Below are positions 42,952-51,544 of a stretch of DNA of 64,000 bases, one piece after another. The stretch's first letter is position 1. The number at the start of each line of letters is the position of its first letter. The DNA lies in contig JADKJG010000001.1 of NCBI GenBank assembly GCA_016722375.1, forward strand, positions 186,001 through 250,000, in the 5' to 3' direction. The position numbers were made by a program, and so were the translations under genes. A model generated the notes under the pieces. That model did not search any database. It had not been told where the DNA came from and worked only from the letters and a program-made list of their open reading frames with translations. The DNA is from Bacteroidota bacterium (GTDB taxonomy: Bacteria; Bacteroidota; Bacteroidia; Chitinophagales; LD1).

Positions 42952-44171
42952 TGCGGCTTATGGTGCGAAGCCCCCAACATCAACTTGTAGTAAGATTTTT
43001 TGTTGATGAAGTAGGTGTGCGAAAAACCAACGATACCGGTGCGCACTTTATTATAAAGGTCTATGTTTTCATTTCCATAAAGATTGCGCTGGGGTTTGCT
43101 AAGATCCACCGATGAACCGAGCAATTCAATCTGGCTCAAACCACCCAAGCCCCAAAAACGGAAGACACCGGCCTTCTTGGTCGGCACATCTATCTTGAAG
43201 TTCAAATCCTGATATTGAGGCACCGCCGTTCCGGTTCCGAAATTTGCTTTCAGCAATTTGAACAGCGCCAGCGTGGAGTAGCGATAGTTAATCAGAAAAG
43301 TTGCCTGACTTTTCTTCTTCGCAAAAGGCCCTTCGGCTCCGGCTTCAATCCCGTTGAAACCCAACTGCGCCATGAACTCATACTTATCCTTATTGCCTGA
43401 GCGCAAAGCCAGATCAAACACGCCGGAAAGCGCATTGCCATATTCGGAAGGGAAAGCCGAGGTGATGAAATCGCCGCGCTGGAGCGTGTTGTTGTTCAAC
43501 ATGCTCACCGGTCCACCGGTGCTGCCGAAACCGGCAAAGTGGTTGGGGCTGGGAATATCAATCCCCTCCAAACGCCACAACATACCCATCGGCGAATTGC
43601 CCCGGATGATGATGTCGTTTCGCGCATCATTCGCACCGCTCACACCCGCAAAGTTCGACGCCATGCGCGAAGGGTCGTTCCGGTTGCCGCTGAAGCGGCT
43701 TGTCAATTCCACATCAAATGAACGAGCGCTCACCACCGCGAATTCATTATGCACCTGTCCGTTTTCTTTTTTTGCCGAAACCACCACCTCCGACATCTCG
43801 TTCACCTTCTCCTCCATCTCCAAATTCAGGTTCACTTCCTTACCGGCAATAATCAACAGGTTTTGTACCGTCACGTCTTTATAGCCCATGTAGGAAACCT
43901 TCAGCGCCAATCTGCCCAGGGGAACTCGAAGATTGAAGTAGCCGTTTATGTCGGTCACCGTACCGTTCACGGCACCGGTATCTATCACCACCACCTTCGC
44001 TCCTATCATTGGATATTTGGAATCCTTATCCAACACGTGCCCGCGAATCATCTTCCAGTTATCGGCAGCATGAAGCCCCTGCAAAAAAATAAAGCAGAGC
44101 GCCGTGAAAATGATTTTATAAAGTGTAGAAGATTTCAAATGCAACACCTGTAGTTTTCGCGCCGCAAACAA
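42945..44171 (-). CDS. TonB-dependent receptor, N-terminal carboxypeptidase-like and plug part (frameshifted)
   Basis: 408 residues to a premature stop after KPQW. Signal peptide or membrane segment (about 17-35), carboxypeptidase-regulatory-like domain (IRGHVLDKDSKYPMIGAKVVV ... GYFNLRVPLGRLALKVSYMGYKDVTVQ), a TonB-box-to-plug region (EMSEVVVSAKKEN, then NDIIIRGNSPMGMLWRLEGIDIPSPNHFAGFGSTGGPVSMLN) and the start of the barrel. This is the SusC-like group of outer-membrane transporters. No SusD partner is adjacent. It and the part ending at 41737 are one gene. Confidence 0.82.
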   Translation of the reverse strand: MFAARKLQVLHLKSSTLYKIIFTALCFIFLQGLHAADNWKMIRGHVLDKDSKYPMIGAKVVVIDTGAVNGTVTDINGYFNLRVPLGRLALKVSYMGYKDVTVQNLLIIAGKEVNLNLEMEEKVNEMSEVVVSAKKENGQVHNEFAVVSARSFDVELTSRFSGNRNDPSRMASNFAGVSGANDARNDIIIRGNSPMGMLWRLEGIDIPSPNHFAGFGSTGGPVSMLNNNTLQRGDFITSAFPSEYGNALSGVFDLALRSGNKDKYEFMAQLGFNGIEAGAEGPFAKKKSQATFLINYRYSTLALFKLLKANFGTGTAVPQYQDLNFKIDVPTKKAGVFRFWGLGGLSQIELLGSSVDLSKPQRNLYGNENIDLYNKVRTGIVGFSHTYFINKKSYYKLMLGASHHKPQW

Positions 44172-44211
44172 AATGAAATTCAGTTAATTAGCAATGACCT
44201 ATACGCTTTTG

Positions 44212-44284
44212 ACAAGGGGTCATGACCCCTTGTTACACTCTACCCTCTACTCTCTCTATATAACAAGGAGTCGTGACCTCTTGT
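44212..44284. repeat. Pair of palindromes (CAAGGGGTCATGACCCCTTG type)
   Basis: A 22-bp perfect palindrome centred on GGTCATGACC at 44212-44233, and a decayed second copy at 44263-44284 with five changes in the same frame (AAGGAGTCGTGACCTCTT). Spaced by 51 bp. Typical of dispersed palindromic elements of Bacteroidota. Lies just upstream of the TonB receptor gene (plus-strand sense). Confidence 0.7.
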
Positions 44285-44331
44285 CGTTCTCTGCTTTCTA
44301 TTACAATCCCACTTCTGCTCATCCTTTTATT

Positions 44332-44367
44332 AAAAAAGCCTTCCCGCATTTCGCGAGAAGGCTTTTG
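44332..44367 (-). terminator. Terminator after the orphan gene at 44406
   Basis: Stem AAAAGCCTTC / GAAGGCTTTT with a GC-rich extension and loop, and an A run on the left that is the T tract in the minus direction. Confidence 0.7.
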
Positions 44368-44370
44368 TCG

Positions 44371-44403
44371 AAACCTTCCAAGTCTTTGAGACTTGGAAGG
44401 TTT
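44371..44403. repeat. Perfect hairpin of the ACTTGGAAGGTTT type
   Basis: 14-bp perfect stem (AAACCTTCCAAGTC / GACTTGGAAGGTTT) with loop TTTGA, three bases past the stop codon of the gene at 44406. The sequence type is widespread in Bacteroidota genomes. Confidence 0.75.
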
Positions 44404-44405
44404 GC

Positions 44406-45401
44406 TCACCTCCTGATGTACACCCTCGCCATACCGGTCACGAGGCCGGGGTTGTTGAGGATAAGGAAATTGCGGCCCGGTGCCCAGCCCAGATCGGCGG
44501 CGTGTTCTTCGCGGGCTATGTGTTGTGTGAAATCGAGCATGATAGGGCCTACGCCATCGTTGGTGGCAGAGAAACCCGCCTGAAACGGCACATTGTCGGG
44601 GCTCATATTTTGAATCGTGATGACCGTATCGGCTTTCATTTCTTCCAGAACGTAAGAGAATAAAGTAACCACCGTTAAACCAGACTCCAGTACCGGAAAT
44701 ACTTCAAAATCATCTTCATCGAGCGTGCGCAACAATTCCATATCCCAAAATTCCAGAACGGTCAATGGAGTGGTCCGGTATTTGTTCATGAGTATTCCCA
44801 GATGTCCGTACATCTCAATGGCACAGAGCACCCGCTGGGCTTCGAGGGCATTTGAATAGCCCGTAATAGATGCATCGCCTCCTTGTTGCAATAACCGGGC
44901 ACCATCTATCACGTTATAAAAAGATTGAACGGTATTACCTAAAGCGATTAAAGTAGGATCACCGACATAAGTTGCCAGCTTTTCATACAAAGTTTTTACC
45001 GCAATGATTCGCGTTTCATAAGTTCCTTTTTGGAAAGGCATTCGGCGGTCGGGAAAAATATTTTTTTCCTGTTCGCTGCCTTTGGGATAGGTAGCAAAGA
45101 CCGGCCCCTCCCATATATTCAGGTTCACATTGAGCAGACTGAACAGATTGGTGATACTCAGCGTCTGGCTTTCGTGGCTGCCCTCAGATCCTTGCCAATT
45201 TGAATAGAGTTGGACGAACGCCAGATGTATCGGTTCATAGGCGGCTCTCAATGCCTCAATATCAGGATCGCTGGGGGCCAACTGCACTAAGCGGCCATAG
45301 TGATCGTTGTCAAGGCTCAACATTTTTTTAAAGTTTCCCTTGGTTTGATTATTAAACTGGTTTTGCAGATAGTGCCAAGGATATTTATTTGATACGCCCA
45401 T
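44406..45401 (-). CDS. Orphan protein of unknown function downstream of array E
   Basis: 331 residues, no signal peptide. The first about 220 residues look helical (LRAAYEPIHLAFVQLYSNWQG, YETRIIAVKTLYEKLATYV, NTVQSFYNVIDGARLLQQ, EAQRVLCAIEMYGHLGILMNKY). The end is beta-rich (VITIQNMSPDNVPFQAGFSATN, then WAPGRNFLILNNPGLVTGMARVYIRR). The order of helical part then beta-sandwich is like the Fn3 proteins at 11365 and 58679, although sequence similarity is not evident. Family not recognised. Array E ends about 96 bp before its start (45401 to 45498). Confidence 0.6.
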   Translation of the reverse strand: MGVSNKYPWHYLQNQFNNQTKGNFKKMLSLDNDHYGRLVQLAPSDPDIEALRAAYEPIHLAFVQLYSNWQGSEGSHESQTLSITNLFSLLNVNLNIWEGPVFATYPKGSEQEKNIFPDRRMPFQKGTYETRIIAVKTLYEKLATYVGDPTLIALGNTVQSFYNVIDGARLLQQGGDASITGYSNALEAQRVLCAIEMYGHLGILMNKYRTTPLTVLEFWDMELLRTLDEDDFEVFPVLESGLTVVTLFSYVLEEMKADTVITIQNMSPDNVPFQAGFSATNDGVGPIMLDFTQHIAREEHAADLGWAPGRNFLILNNPGLVTGMARVYIRR

Positions 45402-45497
45402 AATGGATTGATTTATTGGTGATTAAATATTCTTTACTATACTGTTTCCAAGCCTGTGCTTTCTTTTCCTGTTTCGAAATTTAATAAGCAGCTTCCG

Positions 45498-45702
45498 ATT
45501 TGTCCGTCCCCATCACCTCCTGCGCCAAGCAGGAACTAATCTGACCGTTCATATTACTTCTTGCGTCAAGCATCAAGCCATCTGACCGTTCATATTAGCT
45601 CATGTGCCAAGCATAAAATAATCCGACCATCCATATTGCTTCATGCGCTAAGCACGGAACGATTTGACCGTCCACATCGCTTCATGCGTGGAGCATAGAA
45701 CG
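45498..45702. repeat. Tandem array E: five 41-bp units
   Basis: Five contiguous units of exactly 41 bp, each starting AT(C/T)TGACCGT or a variant and containing TTCATGCG-C-AAGCA. The first unit is the most diverged. Between 45403 and 45802 no gene is supported. 41 bp is close to four helical turns. Confidence 0.88.
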
Positions 45703-45802
45703 GCTTGCTCGTCTAAGTTTGATGATGCTGATTTCCGCTTAATCATTTTCCAAAGAACTTTGATAGTGCGAAAATATAGAGCAGGTGGGAGAAAGAGAAG
45801 AA

Positions 45803-46156
45803 CTAAAGTTCGGATTTTGGTTCCAAATCTGGCTCTGGCTTCACTTTAATTTCGTGTAGCCAGGGAGCCATCTCGCAGAGGCGTTTACATTCACGGGCAT
45901 TGAACAGCGGCTGCCCCCGGAAGCATCCCTCTTTGTCAAAACCCATGTGCAGTGCTTCATAACTCAACATAGGGGTGGTCTTAATGCCTAATTTGTTTCG
46001 AACCGCAAGCCGGAGCTTTTTACCGGCCTTTGGTTTCTTGCTGATAAAATCGCCGACCATTTCGTCGGGCATAGCGAATATAGACATCGCGATGATTTTG
46101 GCATCTTCTTCATATATCACCACTTGCGGTGTTACCACAAAAAAAATCTGCTCCAT
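45803..46156 (-). CDS. Small hypothetical cytoplasmic protein
   Basis: 117 residues, acidic and basic patches, no signal or membrane segment. MEQIFFVVTPQVVIYEEDAKIIAMSIFAMPDEMVG at the start may form a strand-helix unit; the C-terminal tail is charged (KVKPEPDLEPKSEL). It is read from one strand only with moderate codon evidence. Family not recognised. Confidence 0.5.
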   Translation of the reverse strand: MEQIFFVVTPQVVIYEEDAKIIAMSIFAMPDEMVGDFISKKPKAGKKLRLAVRNKLGIKTTPMLSYEALHMGFDKEGCFRGQPLFNARECKRLCEMAPWLHEIKVKPEPDLEPKSEL

Positions 46157-46220
46157 GTGTCAAACTTTGCGTTGCATAAAATTAAAATAGATTTATGAAA
46201 TGGCAAAATTGAGGGAGGGC

Positions 46221-46308
46221 GAATGCTGAGTTTGGAATGCTGAGTGCTGAATGGAATACAGAGGGGGGCTATTTCATTCAGCACTCAGCACTCCCAATTC
46301 AGAATTAC
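46221..46308. repeat. Inverted repeat F4 (TGCTGAATG type) upstream of the T9SS gene
   Basis: Arms GAATGCTGAGTGCTGAATGG and CATTCAGCACTCAGCACTC around a short G-rich loop. Related halves occur near 34324, 48020-48150 and 59843. It is a family of AT-moderate dispersed repeats. Confidence 0.65.
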
Positions 46309-46337
46309 CAATATCTTTACAGACAAGACATCACGAT

Positions 46338-48017
46338 ATGAAAAGAGCGCTACTTCTATTTCTCCTGTTAAGTTTATTTTGCTTTGGCTATTCGCAATCA
46401 TCTTGCTTTTCTATAGATATAGGAAGTGATACTACGTTGCCTTGTGGAAGCAATTGTGTCTCACTTTCAGTGTCAGGGGCTATTCCGCGCGCTACAGATT
46501 CATACTCGGTAAGTCAAATCGCCTATCAACCATTTCCTTATGACACAGGCACAGAAGTTTTGATCAATATTGACGACTGGTGGTCTTCCACCATTCCGAT
46601 TTCTTTTCCTTTCTGCTTTTTTGATAAAACCTATACTCATCTTCTAGTAAGTTCAAATGGGGCTATCTCTTTTGACACTTCGTATGCCAACCAGTATGCA
46701 ACCTACGTGATAAATGACTCAGTTCCTTCATCAGGTATCCCAGAAGGCTACCGAAATTCTGTCATGGGGCCTTTTCAGGATATAGATCCGCACTATCAGG
46801 GTCATTATTACCACAACGTTATTGGCACCGCGCCTTGTAGGAAGTTTGTGTTTTCATGTTTCGATATCCCCTATTTCGGAGATCCGAATAGCGGGACCAA
46901 TGGATTTTGTTCCAGCGCTATGTTTGCAACGAATCAAATCGTGTTGCATGAGGGAACTAATATCATTGATATAAACATTGCAAATAAGGACACTTGTCCA
47001 AATTGGAATGGAGGGGTCGCAATAGAAGGCATAATCGGGCAGAATGGTACAAAAGGATACGCTGTTCCGGGCAGGAACTATCCGTCTTCCTGGACCGCCC
47101 AAAATGATGCGTGGCGCTTTGCCCCGGCAGGTAATTATTCAGGCACCATATCGTGGTATCAGAACGATGTTATTATGAGTGGCAGCGGTCCTTTTACGCT
47201 GTGTTCACTACCTCCACAAACAAAATTTTCCGTTCAGGGTACTTTTCTTACTTGTACGGGCGATCAGATTGTTTTAGAAGATTCTTTCAAGGTTACATTG
47301 TCTGGAACGCTAACCATCGGGCCCGATAGTTTAAAGCATGTGTCCTGTTATGGGGGAAGCAACGGAGGAGTAAAAATGAAATTGGAAGGTGGCATCCCAC
47401 CGGTTGCGTATGGATGGAATACCGGAGATACTTCACTACAGCTTCAAAACCTTATGTCGGGCATTTACATTTTTACGGCCACCGACGGAAGTGCTTGTGT
47501 ACTGAGCAAGACAGTAGTGATTGAAGAACCGGATTCTATGAGGGTCTATATGTCTAAAACAAACACTTTGCCTGGGCTGTCAACCGGAAGCATTTCGGTG
47601 GATAGTATTCATGGGGGCACTCCACCCTATAATATCAGCATTAATTATTGTTTTCAATGTCCGAATCCTTTTGAGGATTTGCCTTCGGGAACTTATACCA
47701 TTGTAATAGCTGATAGTATTGGATGCATAAAATCAACCACAATAACCCTTTCCGAAATATCAGGGATTGAAGATTTGGACGATGAAGCTATCAGCATCTA
47801 CCCCAATCCATCTTCCATGAATAATATCAAATTATCAATTACCAATGAGCTTGTTGGAAGTTTGATGGAAGTGTATGATGTGAATGGAATGCAGGTGTTT
47901 CAAACAACAATCAACCAACAACAAACAACGATCTCTCCGGCCTTATCTGCCGGAGTGTATTTCATCCGTATTCATTCCGAAAGAGCGAGCGTGGTGAAGC
48001 GGTGGGTGAGGCTTTGA
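46338..48017 (+). CDS. T9SS-exported protein with a SprB-like repeat
   Basis: About 559 residues from ATG 46338, which gives a signal peptide (KRALLLFLLLSLFCFGYS-Q); the in-frame upstream ATG is in the F4 repeat and gives none. N-terminal Cys-rich part (CFSIDIGSDTTLPCGSNC) and a beta-rich body (IPISFPFCFFDKTYTHLLVSSNG). A SprB-type repeat follows (VSCYGGSNGGVKMKLEGGIPPVAYGWNTGDT). The C-terminus is a type A sorting domain (IYPNPSSMNNIKLSI ... GVYFIRIHSERASVVKRWVRL). Exported to the surface. Probably adhesion- or gliding-related (inference from SprB). Confidence 0.85.
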   Translation: MKRALLLFLLLSLFCFGYSQSSCFSIDIGSDTTLPCGSNCVSLSVSGAIPRATDSYSVSQIAYQPFPYDTGTEVLINIDDWWSSTIPISFPFCFFDKTYTHLLVSSNGAISFDTSYANQYATYVINDSVPSSGIPEGYRNSVMGPFQDIDPHYQGHYYHNVIGTAPCRKFVFSCFDIPYFGDPNSGTNGFCSSAMFATNQIVLHEGTNIIDINIANKDTCPNWNGGVAIEGIIGQNGTKGYAVPGRNYPSSWTAQNDAWRFAPAGNYSGTISWYQNDVIMSGSGPFTLCSLPPQTKFSVQGTFLTCTGDQIVLEDSFKVTLSGTLTIGPDSLKHVSCYGGSNGGVKMKLEGGIPPVAYGWNTGDTSLQLQNLMSGIYIFTATDGSACVLSKTVVIEEPDSMRVYMSKTNTLPGLSTGSISVDSIHGGTPPYNISINYCFQCPNPFEDLPSGTYTIVIADSIGCIKSTTITLSEISGIEDLDDEAISIYPNPSSMNNIKLSITNELVGSLMEVYDVNGMQVFQTTINQQQTTISPALSAGVYFIRIHSERASVVKRWVRL

Positions 48018-48041
48018 AAGTGCTGAATGGAATACAAGTAC

Positions 48042-48148
48042 AGTTTCACGCAGAGGCCGCAAAGAAGATACCACGCAGAGGACTCAAAAGGAATATGGCT
48101 AACCTCTTTGCGCGCTTTGCGATGGCCTTCGCGCTCTTTGCGTGAAAC
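48042..48148. repeat. Dispersed repeat F3 (CACGCAGAG inverted repeat), copy 3
   Basis: Starts TTTCACGCAGAGGCCGCAAAG, ends GCGCTCTTTGCGTGAAAC. Longer and more diverged between the arms than copies 1 and 2. Confidence 0.7.
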
Positions 48149-48258
48149 GGTATTCAGCATTAGCAATACAGCATTCTACATATCTTTAAGTAAAAGACAT
48201 TACGATACAAAGAAGGCTGGTATATACACAGAAGATAAAGACCACTATTTTCGCCCCG

Positions 48259-49503
48259 ATGAAAGCAACCGTGATAACTATTGGCGATGAAATCCTCATC
48301 GGTCAGATTGTAGATACCAACAGCGCCTGGATTGGGCAACGATTTAATGAACTGGGAGTGAAGATCCATGAAATCATATCCTGCGGCGATAACAAGGAAC
48401 AAATTATAGATGCGCTGAACCGCGCCAGGCGCTCTTCACAACTCGTTCTAATGACCGGCGGTCTGGGCCCCACGCGCGATGATATTACCAAGGACACTTT
48501 GGTGGAATACTTCGATACAGAACTGGTGTTGGATAATGATTTGTGGGAGCAGATAAAAGAAATCTTCGCGAAGCGAGGTAAACAGGTTTTGGAACTGAAC
48601 CGTTCGCAGGCCATGATTCCCAAAAACTGCACCATGCTCCCCAACCAGAAAGGAACGGCACCGGGCATGTGGTTTGAACAGGATGGTGTGATTTTCTTGT
48701 CTGTACCCGGCGTGCCTCACGAGATGAAGCACGTCATGGAAAACCAGGTGTTTCCACGATTGAAGGAACGATTTTCGTTTCCCAGCATTGCCCATGCTTC
48801 TATTATGACCGCCGGTGCCGGCGAATCCATTCTGGCAGATATGCTGACAGAGTTTGAGGATCAACTTCCAACGCATATCAAACTCGCCTATCTTCCCAAT
48901 CTGGGCGTTGTGCGACTTCGTTTATCTGCCTTTGGAGGAACAATTGATTTGAAGCAAGAAGTGCAGGAGCAGAAAGAAAAGATGAAGGCCGCCTTGGGCA
49001 GTCTGGTCTATTGCGATGGGGAAGAATCATTAGAAGTTACGATGGGCAAGATGCTGTTAAACGAAAAAGCTACCGTTTCCTGTGCCGAAAGTTGCACCGG
49101 TGGCTATGTGTCGCATCTGTTTACCTCTGTGCCCGGCAGTTCCAAATATTTTGAAGGCGGCGTGGTCTCCTACTCTTATGAGGTGAAAGAAAAACTGTTG
49201 GGGGTGAAAAACGCTACGCTGAATTCGGTGGGTGCTGTCAGCGAAGAGTGTGTGCGCGAAATGCTGACCGGAATATTAAAGGCCACCGGCACCACTTATG
49301 GTATTTCTATCAGCGGCATCGCCGGGCCGGATGGCGGAACCGCCGACAAACCCGTAGGTACAGTTTGGATAGCCGTTGGAAATAAAGATAGAATGGTGGC
49401 CAAGATGTTCCACTATTTCCCCGCCCGCGCGGAAAACATCCGTATGTTTAGCTACGCAGCACTCAATATGTTGCGCTTGTTTATGATGGAGAAGTTGAAA
49501 TGA
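48259..49503 (+). CDS. cinA: CinA: competence/damage-inducible protein, ADP-ribose pyrophosphatase and NMN amidohydrolase
   Basis: 414 residues. The first about 170 are a MoCF-like (molybdopterin-binding) domain: ATVITIGDEILIGQIVDTNSAWIG, then LVLMTGGLGPTRDDITKDTL and FLSVPGVPHEMKHVM. The C-terminal PncC domain contains LLNEKATVSCAESCTGGYVSHLFTSVPGSS, GGVVSYS and SISGIAGPDGGTADKPVGTVWIA. Together these hydrolyse ADP-ribose and deamidate nicotinamide mononucleotide in NAD recycling. A loose promoter TATTTTCG lies at 48246. It precedes a toxin-antitoxin pair. Confidence 0.93.
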   Translation: MKATVITIGDEILIGQIVDTNSAWIGQRFNELGVKIHEIISCGDNKEQIIDALNRARRSSQLVLMTGGLGPTRDDITKDTLVEYFDTELVLDNDLWEQIKEIFAKRGKQVLELNRSQAMIPKNCTMLPNQKGTAPGMWFEQDGVIFLSVPGVPHEMKHVMENQVFPRLKERFSFPSIAHASIMTAGAGESILADMLTEFEDQLPTHIKLAYLPNLGVVRLRLSAFGGTIDLKQEVQEQKEKMKAALGSLVYCDGEESLEVTMGKMLLNEKATVSCAESCTGGYVSHLFTSVPGSSKYFEGGVVSYSYEVKEKLLGVKNATLNSVGAVSEECVREMLTGILKATGTTYGISISGIAGPDGGTADKPVGTVWIAVGNKDRMVAKMFHYFPARAENIRMFSYAALNMLRLFMMEKLK

Positions 49504-49535
49504 TTTTAGTATTTTAGAGTCGTAAAACTTAAGCC

Positions 49536-49751
49536 ATGCTGAAAAAAGAATACAAAAACCTGAGCATAGAAGAAAAGCTAACCTTAGTAGAAGAATTATG
49601 GGAAGACATCACGGACAACTTGCCTTCAGGGTTGACTGATGAACAAAAACAGATGTTAGATGAGCGGGAAAAACAATTGATGGATAAATCAGTGAAACTG
49701 CTGACATGGGAGGAAGTGAAAAGAAAGTTAAAACATAAAAGACAGGCATGA
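49536..49751 (+). CDS. Antitoxin of an addiction module (TIGR02574-like)
   Basis: 71 residues, all helical and charged: LSIEEKLTLVEELWEDIT, then LTDEQKQMLDEREKQL, ending in a basic tail. The L-x-x-E-EL pattern is typical of the small antitoxin that pairs with ParE/RelE toxins in the TIGR02574 family. Its stop overlaps the toxin start by four bases (ATGA), which couples their translation. Confidence 0.78.
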   Translation: MLKKEYKNLSIEEKLTLVEELWEDITDNLPSGLTDEQKQMLDEREKQLMDKSVKLLTWEEVKRKLKHKRQA

Positions 49752-50026
49752 AAAGGATCTTGCTTTTGCCTGAAGCCTACCTTGATTTAGAAGAAGCAAA
49801 GAACTATTATGACGAGCAAAAAGAAGGATTGGGAACCGAATTTATATTGGCGGTACAGAATAGTCTCCATGAAATTTCTATTCACCCACTTCAATTTCAG
49901 GTAATTTATAAAAACGACAGGAAATGTAATCTCCATCGTTTTCCTTATGCCGTGATATATAAAGTTAGAAAAAATGATATCGCTATGAAGGCAGTGGCTC
50001 ATTTAATGCGACATCCGAGGTCATGA
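49748..50026 (+). CDS. ParE/RelE-superfamily toxin
   Basis: 92 residues. LLLPEAYLDLEEAKNYYDEQKEGLGTEFILAVQNSLHEISIHPLQFQVIYKNDRKCNLHRFPYAVIYKV is the typical fold with EAKNYYDEQ near the N-terminus and HRFPYAVIYKV near the end. Whether it acts on gyrase (ParE-like) or on ribosome-bound mRNA (RelE-like) cannot be read from the sequence. Complete as read. Confidence 0.85.
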   Translation: MKRILLLPEAYLDLEEAKNYYDEQKEGLGTEFILAVQNSLHEISIHPLQFQVIYKNDRKCNLHRFPYAVIYKVRKNDIAMKAVAHLMRHPRS

Positions 50027-50083
50027 AAGCGTAGAAAAGCATAGTAAGTGTTTGATTTAATTCAATTTTCTCCCCAATCCCTT

Positions 50084-50091
50084 TATTTTTG
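50084..50091 (+). promoter_or_regulatory. -7 element of the E2 gene promoter
   Basis: TATTTTTG matches TAnnTTTG 19 bp upstream of the ATG at 50111. No good TTTG is found 19 bp before it, so the upstream part may be weak or regulated. Confidence 0.45.
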
Positions 50092-50110
50092 CCCCCTCTA
50101 AAAAGAAAGA

Positions 50111-51424
50111 ATGGCGCAGTTTGAATTAATCATGCCTAAGATGGGTGAAAGTATCACCGAGGCAACTATTTTGAAATGGCTAAAGAAAGAAGGCGACAGC
50201 GTGAAGCTGGATGAGGCCGTTCTGGAAATAGCCACCGATAAGGTGGATTCTGAGGTACCTTCGCCGGTAGCGGGAACAATTTCTAAGTTACTATATAAAG
50301 AAGGCGACGTGGTAGCCGTAGGCAAAGCAGTAGCCATGATGGAGACCGAAGCCGTTGGCGTGCAAAGCTCCAACCCTGTTGTTGCATCTTCAAAACCGGA
50401 AGCAACATCGGTAAAGTCTGAAGTCCGAAATCCGAAATCCGAGACCTATACCACTCCTGTCAATGTGTCTTCTGACCGTTTCTATTCTCCATTAGTTTTA
50501 AATATTGCGCGACAGGAGGGAATTTCGATGTCAGAACTAGAACGCCTACCCGGCACCGGTGCCGAAGGACGGGTGACGAAGAAGGATATACTGACTTTTG
50601 TTCAGAATCCTACAGATCAACCTCAAGTCCAAGAAGCAGCGGTTCAGCAAGCATCTGTTGTGGAACAACCTAAGATTGAAAGCACTCCTGTTGTTGCTGC
50701 CAAATCCTACAGCGGCAACGTAGAAATCATCGAGATGGATCGCATGCGCAAACTCATCGCCGAAAATATGGTGAGGAGCAAGCAAACTTCGGCTCACGTC
50801 ACCTCTTTTGTAGAAGCCGATGTGACCAATGTGGTTTTATGGAGAAACAAGATGAAGAAGAAGTTCCACGACATCTACAAAGAGAACCTGACCTTCACTC
50901 CTATCTTCATTGAGGCAGTTTGTCGCGCTATCCGCGATCTCCCTATGATTAACTGCTCGATAGACGGAACTAATATTGTTCTAAAAAAAGACATCAATAT
51001 CGGTATGGCGGCGGCCCTGCCTTCCGGCAATTTGATTGTGCCGGTTATCAAGAATGCCGATATGCTGAATATCACGGGCATCGCGCGTCAGGTGAACGAC
51101 CTCGCCGCCCGCGCCCGAATCAACAAGTTGAAACCTCATGAAATTGAAGGGGGGACTTACACCCTTACTAATGTGGGCACCTTTGGCAATGTGATGGGCA
51201 CGCCGGTTATTCTGCAACCACAGGTGGCTATCATGGCAACCGGAGCGATTAAAAAGAAACCGGTGGTGATTGAAACCCCCGAAGGCGATACCATCGGTAT
51301 TCGCCACATGATGTTTCTATCTCACTCTTACGACCACCGAATCGTGGATGGCGCGCTTGGCGGCACCTTCGTGCGAAGGGTGGCTGATTATTTAGAGAAA
51401 TGGGATGTGAACCGAGATATCTAG
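50111..51424 (+). CDS. 2-oxoacid dehydrogenase E2, dihydrolipoyl acyltransferase
   Basis: 437 residues. Lipoyl domain (1-80) with the lipoylated K44 in IATDKVDSEV, peripheral-subunit-binding domain (about 122-162: SPLVLNIARQEGISMSELERLPGTGAEGRVTKKDIL), and the catalytic domain with SKQTSAHVTSFVEADVT and SHSYDHRIVDGALGGTFVRRV near the end (catalytic His in HRIVDG). In pyruvate, branched-chain or 2-oxoglutarate complexes it transfers acyl groups to CoA. The first linker (about residues 100-112) has an unusual KSEVRNPKSE repeat-derived stretch. Confidence 0.9.
   Translation: MAQFELIMPKMGESITEATILKWLKKEGDSVKLDEAVLEIATDKVDSEVPSPVAGTISKLLYKEGDVVAVGKAVAMMETEAVGVQSSNPVVASSKPEATSVKSEVRNPKSETYTTPVNVSSDRFYSPLVLNIARQEGISMSELERLPGTGAEGRVTKKDILTFVQNPTDQPQVQEAAVQQASVVEQPKIESTPVVAAKSYSGNVEIIEMDRMRKLIAENMVRSKQTSAHVTSFVEADVTNVVLWRNKMKKKFHDIYKENLTFTPIFIEAVCRAIRDLPMINCSIDGTNIVLKKDINIGMAAALPSGNLIVPVIKNADMLNITGIARQVNDLAARARINKLKPHEIEGGTYTLTNVGTFGNVMGTPVILQPQVAIMATGAIKKKPVVIETPEGDTIGIRHMMFLSHSYDHRIVDGALGGTFVRRVADYLEKWDVNRDI
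50411..50445 (+). repeat. Intergenic-repeat-like insertion in the E2 linker
   Basis: AAGTCTGAAGTCCGAAATCC followed by a second CGAAATCCGA: a tandem 7-bp-like theme (TCCGAAA). It is similar to intergenic AGTCCGAAATCCGA repeats known in Bacteroidota genomes. It is in frame and codes for the residue stretch SVKSEVRNPKSET in the flexible linker, so it can be tolerated. Confidence 0.5.
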
Positions 51425-51544
51425 TTGTTCCCTATTGATTTAGGGTAGCCTTACGGCAGTTCTTGATTCAGGAAGCAAGTACCTGAATTCACCAATTGAT
51501 TCTGAAAGTATATTGGTTGAAGTGATCTGAGCTACGCTCCCATC

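Noticed and set aside
44194..44583. 129-codon plus frame over palindromes and antisense to the orphan gene
   Set aside because: It crosses two palindromic repeats and a terminator and has no domain.
49536..50026. Mobile-element origin of the toxin-antitoxin pair
   Set aside because: No transposase, integrase or direct repeats flank the pair.
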